Shown: positions 36,960 to 45,573 of the stretch, one piece after another
Numbering within the stretch: the first letter of the stretch is position 1
Layout: each line of letters starts with the position of its first letter
NCBI GenBank assembly: GCA_016714815.1
Contig: JADKBZ010000001.1
Span: forward strand, 434,001-498,000
Reading direction: 5' to 3'
Source of the DNA: Holophagales bacterium
GTDB lineage: Bacteria; Acidobacteriota; Thermoanaerobaculia; UBA5066
DNA: 64,000 nt
Program-made: the position numbers and the translations under genes
The notes under the pieces: generated by a model
Seen by the model: only the letters and a program-made list of their open reading frames with translations
The model's database searches: none
What the model was told of the DNA's origin: nothing

Positions 36960-38357
36960 TCAGCGCGCCCGCACCGCGTTGCGGCCCGCCGCCTTGGCGT
37001 CGTAGAGCGCCGCGTCGGCCCGCTTCATCAGCTCCTCGGGCCCCTCACCCGGCCGCAGCTGGGCGACGCCGAAGCTGGCCGTGACCGTCCAGGCTCCGGA
37101 AGGTGATGGCGCCGAGACGACGGCGCGGAGCTTCTCCGCCGTGGCGAGGGCGGCGGCGGCGTCACAGTGCGGCAGGAGCGCCGCAAACTCCTCGCCTCCC
37201 CAGCGGGCGAGCCGGTCCGTCACCCGCAGGCTCTCCTGGAGCCGGTGGCTCACCTCGGAGAGGACCTCGTCTCCGCGCGCGTGGCCGTATTCGTCGTTGA
37301 TCGCCTTGAAGTGGTCGAGGTCGAGGAGGACGAGGGAGAGCGGCTCGCCGTAGCGTCGCGCCTGCTCGACCTGGAGCGCGAGGGTCTCGTCGAAGTGCCG
37401 CCGGTTCGCGGCGCCGGTGAGGGGGTCGGTAGTGGCGAGACGCCCGAGCTCGGCGTTGGCGGCGACGAGAGCTTCGTGAGCCTGCACGATCTCCCTCTCG
37501 TGCCGTTTGCCCTCGGTGACGTCGACGAAGGAGGCCAGCACCATGTCTTCGATGACGACGGCGCCGATGAGGACGTCGAGCACCCGGCCGTCCTTGCACG
37601 TGACCTGGAACTCCTTGCGCTCGGCCGCACCCTTCTGCTGCAGCAGCCCCTCTAAGGTGGCCCGCCAGGACGCGCGCCGGATCGCCCGGTACGCGTCGTC
37701 GGGATAGACGAGCTCGAACCACCGATCCATGGTCGGGAGGTCGGCCTGCGTGTAGCCGAACGTCCGCATGAACTGTTCGTTGAGGTAGAACAGCCTCCCC
37801 TCGGAGTCGGCCGAGCAGCACGCGACGCTCGTCGGCACGTTGTCGAGGATCCGGCGCAGGAGCGACTCGCTGGCGAAGAGCCGCTGCCGCGAGTTGTCCG
37901 CCAGGAGGCGCAGGTGGCCCTCGATCAGGTCGCGCATCTTCTCGAGGACCATCTCGACGTCGCGGGAATAGGAGTTCTCCCTGTCGTCGAGAAGGCAGAT
38001 TGTCCCGAAGGGCCTGCCGTCGGGAAGCCGGATCGGGAAGCCCAGGTAGGAGATCAAGCCGTGCCGGACGTCCGGATTGCTCCTCCACCTCTGGGACTCG
38101 AGGGCGTTGGAGACGAGGAGCTTCTCCTGGCTGCGCAGGACCGTCTCGCAGTAGAGGCCGGAGCCATCGAGCCGTTCCCTTTCTCCAACGTGATACGGGT
38201 TGCCAGGGGTCTCGCCGCGGACCAGGACCTCTATGTCGTCGTCGACCGTCCTCATGACGAGGCCGGCGCGCACACCAGCCAGGCGCACGACGAGGTCGAC
38301 GGCGTCCTGCCACTGGCGCAGGGTCTCTTCCGGGAGCTCGGGAGCCGTTCTCATCAT
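36960..38357 (-). CDS. GAF-PAS-GGDEF diguanylate cyclase
   Basis: Translation is set at the paired ATGs 38357/38354, giving about 465 residues. A GAF domain spans about 10-165 (YCETVLRSQEKLLVSNAL, YLGFPIRLPDGRPFGTICLL). A PAS domain spans about 175-300 (ILDNVPTSVACCSADSEG, FMRTFGYTQADLP). The GGDEF domain covers about 310-465: DPLTGAANRRHFDETL, LLDLDHFKAINDEYGHARGD, active site RWGGEEFAALLP and SFGVAQ. It should make cyclic-di-GMP from two GTP. I see no inhibitory RxxD site just before GGEEF. It has no membrane span, so it is a cytosolic sensor, and the ligand is unknown. It is transcribed convergently with the upstream small membrane gene and divergently from drmA. Confidence 0.95.
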   Translation of the reverse strand: MMRTAPELPEETLRQWQDAVDLVVRLAGVRAGLVMRTVDDDIEVLVRGETPGNPYHVGERERLDGSGLYCETVLRSQEKLLVSNALESQRWRSNPDVRHGLISYLGFPIRLPDGRPFGTICLLDDRENSYSRDVEMVLEKMRDLIEGHLRLLADNSRQRLFASESLLRRILDNVPTSVACCSADSEGRLFYLNEQFMRTFGYTQADLPTMDRWFELVYPDDAYRAIRRASWRATLEGLLQQKGAAERKEFQVTCKDGRVLDVLIGAVVIEDMVLASFVDVTEGKRHEREIVQAHEALVAANAELGRLATTDPLTGAANRRHFDETLALQVEQARRYGEPLSLVLLDLDHFKAINDEYGHARGDEVLSEVSHRLQESLRVTDRLARWGGEEFAALLPHCDAAAALATAEKLRAVVSAPSPSGAWTVTASFGVAQLRPGEGPEELMKRADAALYDAKAAGRNAVRAR

Positions 38358-38612
38358 TCGGGTCTCTCGACGTCGCACTCCGCCACGGACGGACAGCCTG
38401 ACGCCCGAGGCTGCTTCCGAAAGGCGGATTCTGTCACTTCGCGCCTCACGGTCCCGAGACAGCCCTCGAGCGTGGGTATCATGAGATTGGAAGGAGTGCC
38501 GCGGAGAGATCGATGTCCGGATCGCTGCGAACACCCTCCAGAGCGGTTTGATACTCGTCACCCTTCGTCACGTTCGGCAATGTGGAGCTCCCCTGCACTG
38601 GAGAGGACCGCG

Positions 38613-41600
38613 ATGAAATCCGCAGAAGTCCGGGACGAGCTGATTCAAGCCCTGCGGCTCGACCTCACCGGCCCGGAGCCGGGGAGCGTTCACGAGCGCG
38701 AGGAGCTGCCGGACGAGCCGTCGCGCTGGTACATCGGCGGGTTCCTGGTGCCCTTCGAAGCGTCGGACGAGCAGAAGTGCGACGAGACGAGCAACGAGGA
38801 GCTGTTCGCGGCCGGCGAGGAGATGGGGGCGGACGACTCCGACGCGCCCGACCGGGCATCGGCGCGCAAGGCGTTCCTCCCTTCGTCGATCGGACTCAGC
38901 GTCCTGACTCCTCCGGGGCTCGAGGAGCTCGAGGCAGAGGTGACGTGGGGGGACTACAGCCTCCCCGCGGTTGAGGGCGAAGCCGCGGCGAAACGAGTCG
39001 GCGACACGTGGAAGAGGGAGCCGAAGAGGTCGGTTCTCCGGGTGGCCGTCACGGGCAACGGAGCCAGGCCCCTTCCGCTCGACCTTCCCGATTCGGGCGG
39101 GCTGAAGCTGGTCGTCACCGCCCGGCCTGCGGACGGGATGGAGAGGCTGGGACTCGCGGCCGGAACGCGAAGCGTCTCGGTCTTCGTCGTGAACTACCGC
39201 AAGCCCGCCCCCGACGAACGGAAGGACGAGGCGATGGCCTTCCAGGTTCGCCTGACGGTGCGGGCGCCGCAGCCGTTCGTCGCGCGGCCGAACACGACGG
39301 GCCTCGAAGCGGAAGACTGGGACGAGCGCGTCGCCGACCTGCAGTACCGCGACGTCGTCGAGTACGTGGTGGGGCACGGCGTCTCGGCCCGGACCCTCTT
39401 CGGAAGCGACGGCGGGTGCCGGGAGGTCTCCACGGAATGGGTGCCGCGCGCGGCGGTGGAGAAGGTGGAGCCGACCCTGATGCCGGGCGTCGAGCTCGGG
39501 ATGGAAGCGCTGGCCGCGATGAAGGGGCCGGACGAGCTGAAGGCGGCGCTGGCTCCCTTTCCGCTTCGCTACGCGGAGTGGATCGGTGAGCAGCGGGACG
39601 AGGTCTTCGCGGGGCGGCGCGCCGAGACCGCGCAGTTCCTGCTGAACGACGCCGCGCTCGCCTGCGGCCGGATCACGACGGGAATCGGCCTTCTGGACGA
39701 CCCGCAGGTTCTCCAGGCGTTCCAGGTGGCGAACCGGGTGATGGCCCGGGCGGCGCGACGCCGCCAGGCGATGCTGCTGAAGGTGCGGCCCGAGGCCACG
39801 CGCGCTCCGGCGTGGTACCCGTTCCAGCTCGCGTTCCTCCTGATGAACCTGCGGAGCGTGGTGGACCCGAAGTCGGCGGACCGCAGCGCGGTCGACCTTC
39901 TCTTCTTCCCGACGGGCGGGGGAAAGACGGAAGCCTACCTGGGGCTCGCGGCCTTCACGATGGTCCTTCGCCGCCTCCGCAACCCGGGCGCCTCGTCGGC
40001 CGGGGTCTCGGTCCTGATGAGGTACACGCTCCGGCTCCTGACGCTCGACCAGCTTGGTCGCGTGGCAGCGCTCGTCTGTGCGCTGGAGCTGGAGCGGGAG
40101 ACGAACACCGCCGAGCTCGGGGAATGGCCGTTCGAGGTCGGACTCTGGGTGGGGCGTGCGGCGACGCCGAACCGGATGGGCTCGAAGGCCGACGGCGACG
40201 AGAACACGGCGAGGTCGAAGACGCTTCGCTACAAGAAAGACAGCAAGCGGTATCCGCCGCCGATTCCGCTCGAGAGCTGCCCCTGGTGCGGCGAGCCTTT
40301 CCTGCCGCAGTCGTTCTCGCTTCTCCCCAACGCGGACCGCCCGACCGACCTGCGGGTCGTCTGCATGAACCGCGACTGCGACTTCACGGGCCGGCGTCCC
40401 CTGCCGATCCTGACGGTGGACGAGCCGATCTACCAGAGGCTTCCCGCGTTCCTGATCGCCACGGTGGACAAGTTCGCGAGCCTTCCGTGGGTCGGCGAGG
40501 TGGGAGGGCTGTTCGGGAAGGCGGAGAAGGAGCTTCTGCCGCCGGACCTGATCATCCAGGACGAGCTGCACCTGATCTCCGGGCCGCTCGGGACGATCGC
40601 GGGGCTGTACGAGATCGCGATCGACACGCTGGCGACGCGGTTCGTCGACGGCAAGGCGATAAGGCCGAAGATCGTCGCGTCGACGGCGACGATCCGGCGG
40701 GCCGAGGCTCAGGTGAAGGCGCTGTTCGGCCGTCCGTCGGTCGCGGTGTTTCCTCCCCCTGGTCCCGATCGGCGGGACTCCTTCTTCGCGCGGACGGTGC
40801 CGGTCTCCGAGAAGGAGCCGCGGACGTACGTCGGGCTCTCCGCCCAGGGGCGGAGCCTGAAGGTCCTGCTGCTGCGCGCGTATCTCGCGCTTCTCGGGGC
40901 CTCGCAGCGCATGTATGACGAGGCGGGCGGGACGGCCCTCGGGGAGAAGAACCCTGCGGACCCGTACATGAGCCTTCTCGGCTACTTCACGAGCCTCCGG
41001 GAGCTGGGCGGCACGAGGCGGATCGTCGAGGACGAGGTCGCGGCGAGGGCGGCGCAGCGGAGCGAGCGTTTGCGGATGGGAGAGCTCGCCGGCCCGTTCC
41101 GCAACCGGCAGATCCAGCAGGAGGTGGTCGAGCTGACCTCGCGCGAATCGACGTCGAAGGTCTCCCGCGCCCGGGAACGGCTCGCCTTCTCCCACGACCA
41201 CAAGGACCACGTCGACGTGGCGCTCGCGACGAACATGATCTCCGTCGGCCTCGACATCCCGCGGCTCGGGCTGATGGTCGTCCTCGGGCAGCCGAAGACG
41301 ACGTCGGAGTACATCCAGGCGACGAGCCGCGTCGGGCGCGACGACAACCGGCCTGGCCTCGTCGTGACTCTCCAGAACGTTCACCGTCCGCGGGACCGGT
41401 CGCACTACGAGCGGTTCGAGGCGTACCACGCGACCTTCTACCGCGCCGTGGAGGCGACGAGCGTGACGCCCTTCTCGGCGCGGGCGCTCGACCGGGCGGC
41501 CGCGGCCGTCTGCGTTGCGCTCGCGAGGCATGGCATTCGGGAATTGCAGCCTCCAACCGGGGCCGCCGCGATGGAGAGGCGCCGCAAGGACGCGGGCTTC

Positions 41601-41963
41601 GTGGCGGAGGCGATGTCGCAGAGAGCGTCGGGTCACGACCCCTCGAAGAGCGACGAGGACCTCGAGGCCCTCCGCAAGAGGGTCCGGAGCCTCGTCGACG
41701 ACATCCTCGACAGCTGGGCGGTCTTCGCGCGCGAGAAGCGGGAAAAGGGCGTGAAGGTGGCCTACCAGAAATGGGAGCGCGGCAACCCGGCGAACGCCTT
41801 CCCGCTCCTCCGCGACCCGCTCGACCCCGATCTCGACCTCTACCCCGAGATGAGGAAGTTCCGGGCGCAGCGCGCCATGAGAGACGTGGAGCCGAGCGTC
41901 GGCCTGGTCCTGAGGCGTCTCGACAACAGGGCCGTCCCCGAGATCGAGGAGGCCGAGGCGTGA
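38613..41963 (+). CDS. drmA: DISARM DrmA helicase
   Basis: The 1116-residue protein starts at ATG 38613. An N-terminal beta-rich half (about 1-420) precedes the helicase core. Motif I is LFFPTGGGKTEAYLG near residue 432. Four zinc-type cysteines (SCPWCGEP and CMNRDCDF) follow near 555-592. Motif II is IIQDELHLISG near 648, and motif III is STATIRRAE near 690. The C-terminal lobe has LATNMISVGLDIPRLGLMVV and EYIQATSRVGRDD near 870-910. This order and the two following genes match DrmA, the helicase of DISARM phage defence, which restricts incoming DNA together with DrmB and DrmC. DrmA-DrmB is reported to load on DNA ends. The gene ends overlapping drmB by 4 bases. No frame damage is seen, unlike the decayed helicases upstream. 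Confidence 0.92.
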   Translation: MKSAEVRDELIQALRLDLTGPEPGSVHEREELPDEPSRWYIGGFLVPFEASDEQKCDETSNEELFAAGEEMGADDSDAPDRASARKAFLPSSIGLSVLTPPGLEELEAEVTWGDYSLPAVEGEAAAKRVGDTWKREPKRSVLRVAVTGNGARPLPLDLPDSGGLKLVVTARPADGMERLGLAAGTRSVSVFVVNYRKPAPDERKDEAMAFQVRLTVRAPQPFVARPNTTGLEAEDWDERVADLQYRDVVEYVVGHGVSARTLFGSDGGCREVSTEWVPRAAVEKVEPTLMPGVELGMEALAAMKGPDELKAALAPFPLRYAEWIGEQRDEVFAGRRAETAQFLLNDAALACGRITTGIGLLDDPQVLQAFQVANRVMARAARRRQAMLLKVRPEATRAPAWYPFQLAFLLMNLRSVVDPKSADRSAVDLLFFPTGGGKTEAYLGLAAFTMVLRRLRNPGASSAGVSVLMRYTLRLLTLDQLGRVAALVCALELERETNTAELGEWPFEVGLWVGRAATPNRMGSKADGDENTARSKTLRYKKDSKRYPPPIPLESCPWCGEPFLPQSFSLLPNADRPTDLRVVCMNRDCDFTGRRPLPILTVDEPIYQRLPAFLIATVDKFASLPWVGEVGGLFGKAEKELLPPDLIIQDELHLISGPLGTIAGLYEIAIDTLATRFVDGKAIRPKIVASTATIRRAEAQVKALFGRPSVAVFPPPGPDRRDSFFARTVPVSEKEPRTYVGLSAQGRSLKVLLLRAYLALLGASQRMYDEAGGTALGEKNPADPYMSLLGYFTSLRELGGTRRIVEDEVAARAAQRSERLRMGELAGPFRNRQIQQEVVELTSRESTSKVSRARERLAFSHDHKDHVDVALATNMISVGLDIPRLGLMVVLGQPKTTSEYIQATSRVGRDDNRPGLVVTLQNVHRPRDRSHYERFEAYHATFYRAVEATSVTPFSARALDRAAAAVCVALARHGIRELQPPTGAAAMERRRKDAGFVAEAMSQRASGHDPSKSDEDLEALRKRVRSLVDDILDSWAVFAREKREKGVKVAYQKWERGNPANAFPLLRDPLDPDLDLYPEMRKFRAQRAMRDVEPSVGLVLRRLDNRAVPEIEEAEA

Positions 41964-43762
41964 AGAAGCACCAGGGGGAAATCCGCCGGAGCCAGCTCCT
42001 CCGCACCTACGGGCCCGGCTCGATGGTCGACTTGCCGAACCACTCGGTCGTCGTCAGCGGGCTCGACTACTGGTTTCCCCAGGCGGAGATGCCGACGATC
42101 GTCGAGGAGAGGCTCTCGACGAAGGTCGCGGCGGTGCTGAATCGCGCGAAGCCGGTGCCGCTGAAGGGGCCGCCGATCGTCGACGACGACGAGAGAAAGG
42201 CCCCGACGGGCGTTCCGGCGTTCCAGTTTCCGGAGTGGTTCGTCGTGCAGGTCAAGAGGAAGAGGCGGCCGCTCGTCCACCTCGAGAGCCTGACGAAGGG
42301 CCGATACGAGGTGGACGGGAGGAAAGTCCCGGCGATCCCGGTCCGCTTCGTTCAGGCCTGCGTCCTGGGTCACCTGTCCGACATCGACTGGAGCGGCTTC
42401 ATTCACCAGTACCGGGGCGACTGCGCGCGGCAGATCTGGATGGAGGAGCGGGGCTCCTCCGGAGACCTGGCGGACGTCATCGTCGGATGCGACTGCGGCC
42501 TGGAGCGATCGATGGCGCAGGCCACGCGGCGCGGCGCGGAGAACCTCGGCACGTGCCCGGGCAAGCGGCCCTGGCTGGGGAAGTACGGAGGCGAGCAGTG
42601 CGGCGGAGAAGGCGGAAAGAGGCAGCTCAGCCGGCTGCTCGTCCGCTCGGCCAGTGACGCCTACTTCTCGCAGGTCCTCAGCGTCATCTCCCTTCCGGAC
42701 CGCGGGTCGCTCGTGCGCGACGCCGTGGCGAAGCTCTGGGAAGACTTCCTCTCTCTGGTGGAGAGCCGCGAGGATCTTGCCAAGGAGCGGAAGCGGCCTT
42801 CGGTGAAGGCGGCCCTCGACGGCCTGCCGGACGACGAGGTCTTCGCGGAGATCGAGAGGCGCCGGGCCGGTGGGGATCTCCCGAACCAGAAGATCAAGGA
42901 GCTGGAACTGGCGACGCTTCTGTCGGTGAAGGAGAAGCTCGGCGAGGACTTCCACGGTGGCGCCGACTTTCTGGCCCGTCGCATTCCGATCAAGAGAGAG
43001 ACGGGACCGCTCCGGGCGATCGACCGGGTCGTGCTCGTGGACCGGCTGCGGGAGGTGTCGGCGCAGATCGGCTTCACGAGGTTCGAGGCGCAGGCGGCCG
43101 ACATCGACGGGGAGCTTTCGCTCGACGTCCGGTCGGCGCCGCTGGCGTCGGAGGTGAAGTGGGTTCCGGCGGTCGAGAACCGGGGCGAGGGAATCTTCCT
43201 GACGCTCGACCCCTCGCGGGTCTCCGCCTGGCGGAAGCGGCTCGAGGTCCAGGCGCGGGAGAAGGAGCTGGCGGGAGGATTCGAGGCCTGGAAGACGGTT
43301 CACAAGAAACCGAGCGCGCCGTTTCCGGGTCTCCCCTACATCCTGCTCCACTCGCTCTCGCATCTCCTGCTGACGGCGGTCTCGCTCGATTGCGGCTATG
43401 CGACGAGTTCGATCCGCGAGCGGATCTACGTGGGCGACGACGCGTACGGGATCCTTCTCTACACGTCGAGCCCCGACGCGGAGGGGACGCTGGGCGGCCT
43501 GATCGACGTCGGCAGGCGGCTCGACCTCCACCTGCGCCGCGCGCTGGAGATGGCCCGGCTCTGCTCGAACGACCCGGTCTGCGCGATGCACCGTCCGAAC
43601 AGCAGCCAGGAGGAGCGATTCCTCTCGGGGTCGGCCTGCCACGGCTGCCTCCTGATCTCCGAGCCGAGCTGCGAGAACAGGAACGACTTCCTCGATCGCG
43701 CCCTCGTCGTCCCGACGGTCCTCGGCCCGGGACCGGAGTTCTTCGGCGAGGAGGACCTGTGA
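41960..43762 (+). CDS. drmB: DISARM DrmB (DUF1998 protein)
   Basis: The GTG start 41960 overlaps the drmA stop (GTGA). The 600-residue product opens with GEIRRSQLLRTYGPGSMVDL, a start seen in DrmB. A cysteine cluster (VGCDCGLERS, LGTCPGKRPW, GEQCGGEGG) lies near 175-220. The C-terminal DUF1998 part (about 450-590) has LLHSLSHLLLTAVSLDCGY, SSIRERIYV, then C-rich CSNDPVCAMHRP and SACHGCLLISEPSCENRN, likely binding zinc. DrmB works with DrmA as a DNA-binding complex. Its stop overlaps the drmC start. Confidence 0.92.
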   Translation: MKKHQGEIRRSQLLRTYGPGSMVDLPNHSVVVSGLDYWFPQAEMPTIVEERLSTKVAAVLNRAKPVPLKGPPIVDDDERKAPTGVPAFQFPEWFVVQVKRKRRPLVHLESLTKGRYEVDGRKVPAIPVRFVQACVLGHLSDIDWSGFIHQYRGDCARQIWMEERGSSGDLADVIVGCDCGLERSMAQATRRGAENLGTCPGKRPWLGKYGGEQCGGEGGKRQLSRLLVRSASDAYFSQVLSVISLPDRGSLVRDAVAKLWEDFLSLVESREDLAKERKRPSVKAALDGLPDDEVFAEIERRRAGGDLPNQKIKELELATLLSVKEKLGEDFHGGADFLARRIPIKRETGPLRAIDRVVLVDRLREVSAQIGFTRFEAQAADIDGELSLDVRSAPLASEVKWVPAVENRGEGIFLTLDPSRVSAWRKRLEVQAREKELAGGFEAWKTVHKKPSAPFPGLPYILLHSLSHLLLTAVSLDCGYATSSIRERIYVGDDAYGILLYTSSPDAEGTLGGLIDVGRRLDLHLRRALEMARLCSNDPVCAMHRPNSSQEERFLSGSACHGCLLISEPSCENRNDFLDRALVVPTVLGPGPEFFGEEDL

Positions 43763-44547
43763 CCGTCCTCGGCGGAGCGTCGCGCGCGGCGCTCGAGACG
43801 ATCGCCCGGGCGCTTGCCGACGGCAGGCTCTCCGGCCCCTACTCGGTCGGCGGCCTGGCGAGGTACGTCCCGAAGGTCGACCTGTCGGGTCTGGTCGCCG
43901 AGCTGAGCCGGCTGGAGGGCGTGGGCGTGCCGCCGGAGCACATCGCAGAAGTCCTCTTTGCGGCCTCCGCGGAGAGAAAGCGGAAAGAGGCGGCCACGGA
44001 CAGGGTCGAGCTCGTCTGGACGGGACCGGAGACTCCCGGAAGCCAGAGCCGGGACACGTCCGTCGTCGTGCGGGAGCTTTTCTCGACCGCAGCCCGGACG
44101 GTTCTCATCTCGAGCTACACGGTCTATCTCGGGAAAGAGGTGTTCGAGCCTCTCGCGGCGCGAATGGAGGAGATCGGGGACCTCCGGGTGCTCCTCTTCC
44201 TGAACGTGCCGCCGCCTCCCGGCACCGACTTCGACCCCGACGCGGTGGCCCGCGACCACTTCCGGGAGTTCCTCAAGAAGAACTGGCCGGCGAAGCGCGA
44301 GCCCGAGCTCTACTACGACCGGCGAGCCCTCGCGAAGAAGGGAGAAGCGCGCGGCGTCATCCACGCCAAGTGCATTGTCGTCGATGGGCAAACCGCCCTC
44401 GTCACCTCGGCCAACTTCACGGAGGCGGCCCACGTGAGGAACATCGAGGCGGGAGCGCTCGTGAGGGACCCCGCCTTCGCGGCGTCGCTCGAGCAGCAGT
44501 TTTCGTCGCTGGTGGCGACGGGGGCACTGACGCGGGTGTTTCCCTGA
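43759..44547 (+). CDS. drmC: DISARM DrmC (phospholipase-D-fold protein)
   Basis: GTG 43759 overlaps the drmB stop. The 262-residue protein has an N-terminal helical region and a PLD-type C-terminal half. One clear HKD-like motif, IHAKCIVVDGQTALVTSANF, lies near residue 200, followed by EAAHVRNIEAGALV. A possible partner strand, AARTVLISSYTVY, is near 112. PLD-fold proteins in defence systems may cleave nucleic acid; in DISARM, DrmC is reported to be less essential than DrmA/DrmB in some systems. The length is normal. This ends the drmABC unit; no drmD, drmE, drmMI or drmMII gene follows within the window. Confidence 0.9.
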   Translation: MTVLGGASRAALETIARALADGRLSGPYSVGGLARYVPKVDLSGLVAELSRLEGVGVPPEHIAEVLFAASAERKRKEAATDRVELVWTGPETPGSQSRDTSVVVRELFSTAARTVLISSYTVYLGKEVFEPLAARMEEIGDLRVLLFLNVPPPPGTDFDPDAVARDHFREFLKKNWPAKREPELYYDRRALAKKGEARGVIHAKCIVVDGQTALVTSANFTEAAHVRNIEAGALVRDPAFAASLEQQFSSLVATGALTRVFP

Positions 44548-45164
44548 ACCGGGGAAACGGGACTGCCGCTCTGCGCGAGCTTGTGATCGACCGGAGCGAC
44601 CTGACGAGCGGACGGGTCGAGGAGCGCCCCAACGGACCTCTGGAGGTTCAGCACCGTCGCGTCCATTCGGATCCAGTCGCGGACGGCGTCGTTCTCGGGT
44701 CCGTTGACGAGCCGAATCGCCGCGACGGCCTTTCGGACTTTCGAGGCCTTGGCGAGGACGACGTCCTCGTGGAAGGCGTACGTCACGGTCGCGCGTTCTC
44801 CCACATCGCGTCCTCAACGGGCCTGCGGCTGATCCTCCAGTCGAAGTAGACGGATGGGGCGGTCATACGGAAGACGTCGAGAGCGTGCGCGTCGTGGACG
44901 AGGAACGGCTCGAAGCGCTCACGGGAATCGAGCTCGCGATCGGCTACGACGAGCCTGCCGAGCAGCGCCCGGAGGCACGTCTGCCCAAGAAGCTCCAGAG
45001 CATTCAGAAGGCGCGTGCGGCTCTGCGAGCCGAAAGGTGACGTGATCGCCGTCAGCTGTCACATGATCCCATTTGTCGGTCGCGGTCGACGACTCGCTCC
45101 GCCACGGACGCCGGACGGCAGGCCCTGACCGAATCTGCTCCCACCCGGAAGGAGACCATTCGCC
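44548..45164. other. Gap with a possible transposase remnant
   Basis: No complete gene. On the plus strand, frame 2, about 44870-45040 reads VRVVDEERLEALTGIELAIG and, near the end, LPKKLQSIQKARAALRAER, then TGA at 45038-45040. This resembles the linker of IS1182-type transposases (a LPxxLxxRxxRLxxIRxAKAxLxAE-like pattern), but the match is weak. A minus-strand frame at about 44804-44530 (MGERATVTYAFHEDVVLAKA) reads like protein but is not recognised. A ribosome binding site (GGAAGGAG) precedes the next gene. Confidence 0.35.
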
Positions 45165-45560
45165 GTGGACATCCCGCGAATATTCAACATCACCGAAGGG
45201 GCGCACCGCATCCACAACCCGATCACACCAGAGAAGCTGGCCACCCTCGGCGCGGCGCTGCGTCAGGAGTCCGGGGCCCGAGTACTCGACCTCGGCAGCG
45301 GTTCTGGGGAGATGCTGTGCACCTGGGCGCGCGATCACGGCGTCATCGGCACCGGCATCGCCCTGAGCCAGTTGTTTACCGCGCAGGCGAAGCTCCGTGC
45401 TGAAGAGCGCGTGCTCCCGGAACTCCTTGCCTCCTTCGGTCGCCTTGGCTGCGACGTCGTCGAGATGGTTCTGGCCGACCAGGACGGCTGGGACAGATAC
45501 GAGGCGGCGAAGAAGACCGTAAAGGCGACGCGCAAGCCGCAGCCCTCGGGATTCCCGCGC
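45165..45560 (+). pseudogene. SAM-dependent methyltransferase, internally deleted
   Basis: It starts at GTG 45165 (AAGGAG upstream): IPRIFNITEGAHRIHNPITP, then motif I VLDLGSGSGEML near residue 45 and GVIGTGIALSQLF. At about residue 82 it jumps directly to VLPELLASFGRLGCDVVEMV and LADQDGWDRYEAAKK, which in the family I have in mind lies more than 100 residues further on, after motifs II-IV and the substrate loop. The joint is in frame. After about residue 125 the frame enters the antisense of the neighbouring ATPase gene. The S-adenosylmethionine site survives but the fold cannot close, so this is treated as a pseudogene. It is a small-molecule type methyltransferase, not a DISARM DNA methylase. 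Confidence 0.75.
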
Positions 45561-45573
45561 CTCCTCTGCCGCC

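Noticed and set aside
38568..41636. Long minus-strand open frame (about 1020 codons) opposite drmA
   Set aside because: It is the complementary-strand shadow of a GC-rich gene: composition is Arg/Gly/Pro-rich, no motif is seen, and drmA on the plus strand has all helicase motifs.
44313..44804. Minus-strand frame (MGERATVTYAFHEDVV...) as a gene
   Set aside because: Only the first 60 codons look protein-like and the rest is drmC shadow; no ribosome binding site or motif.
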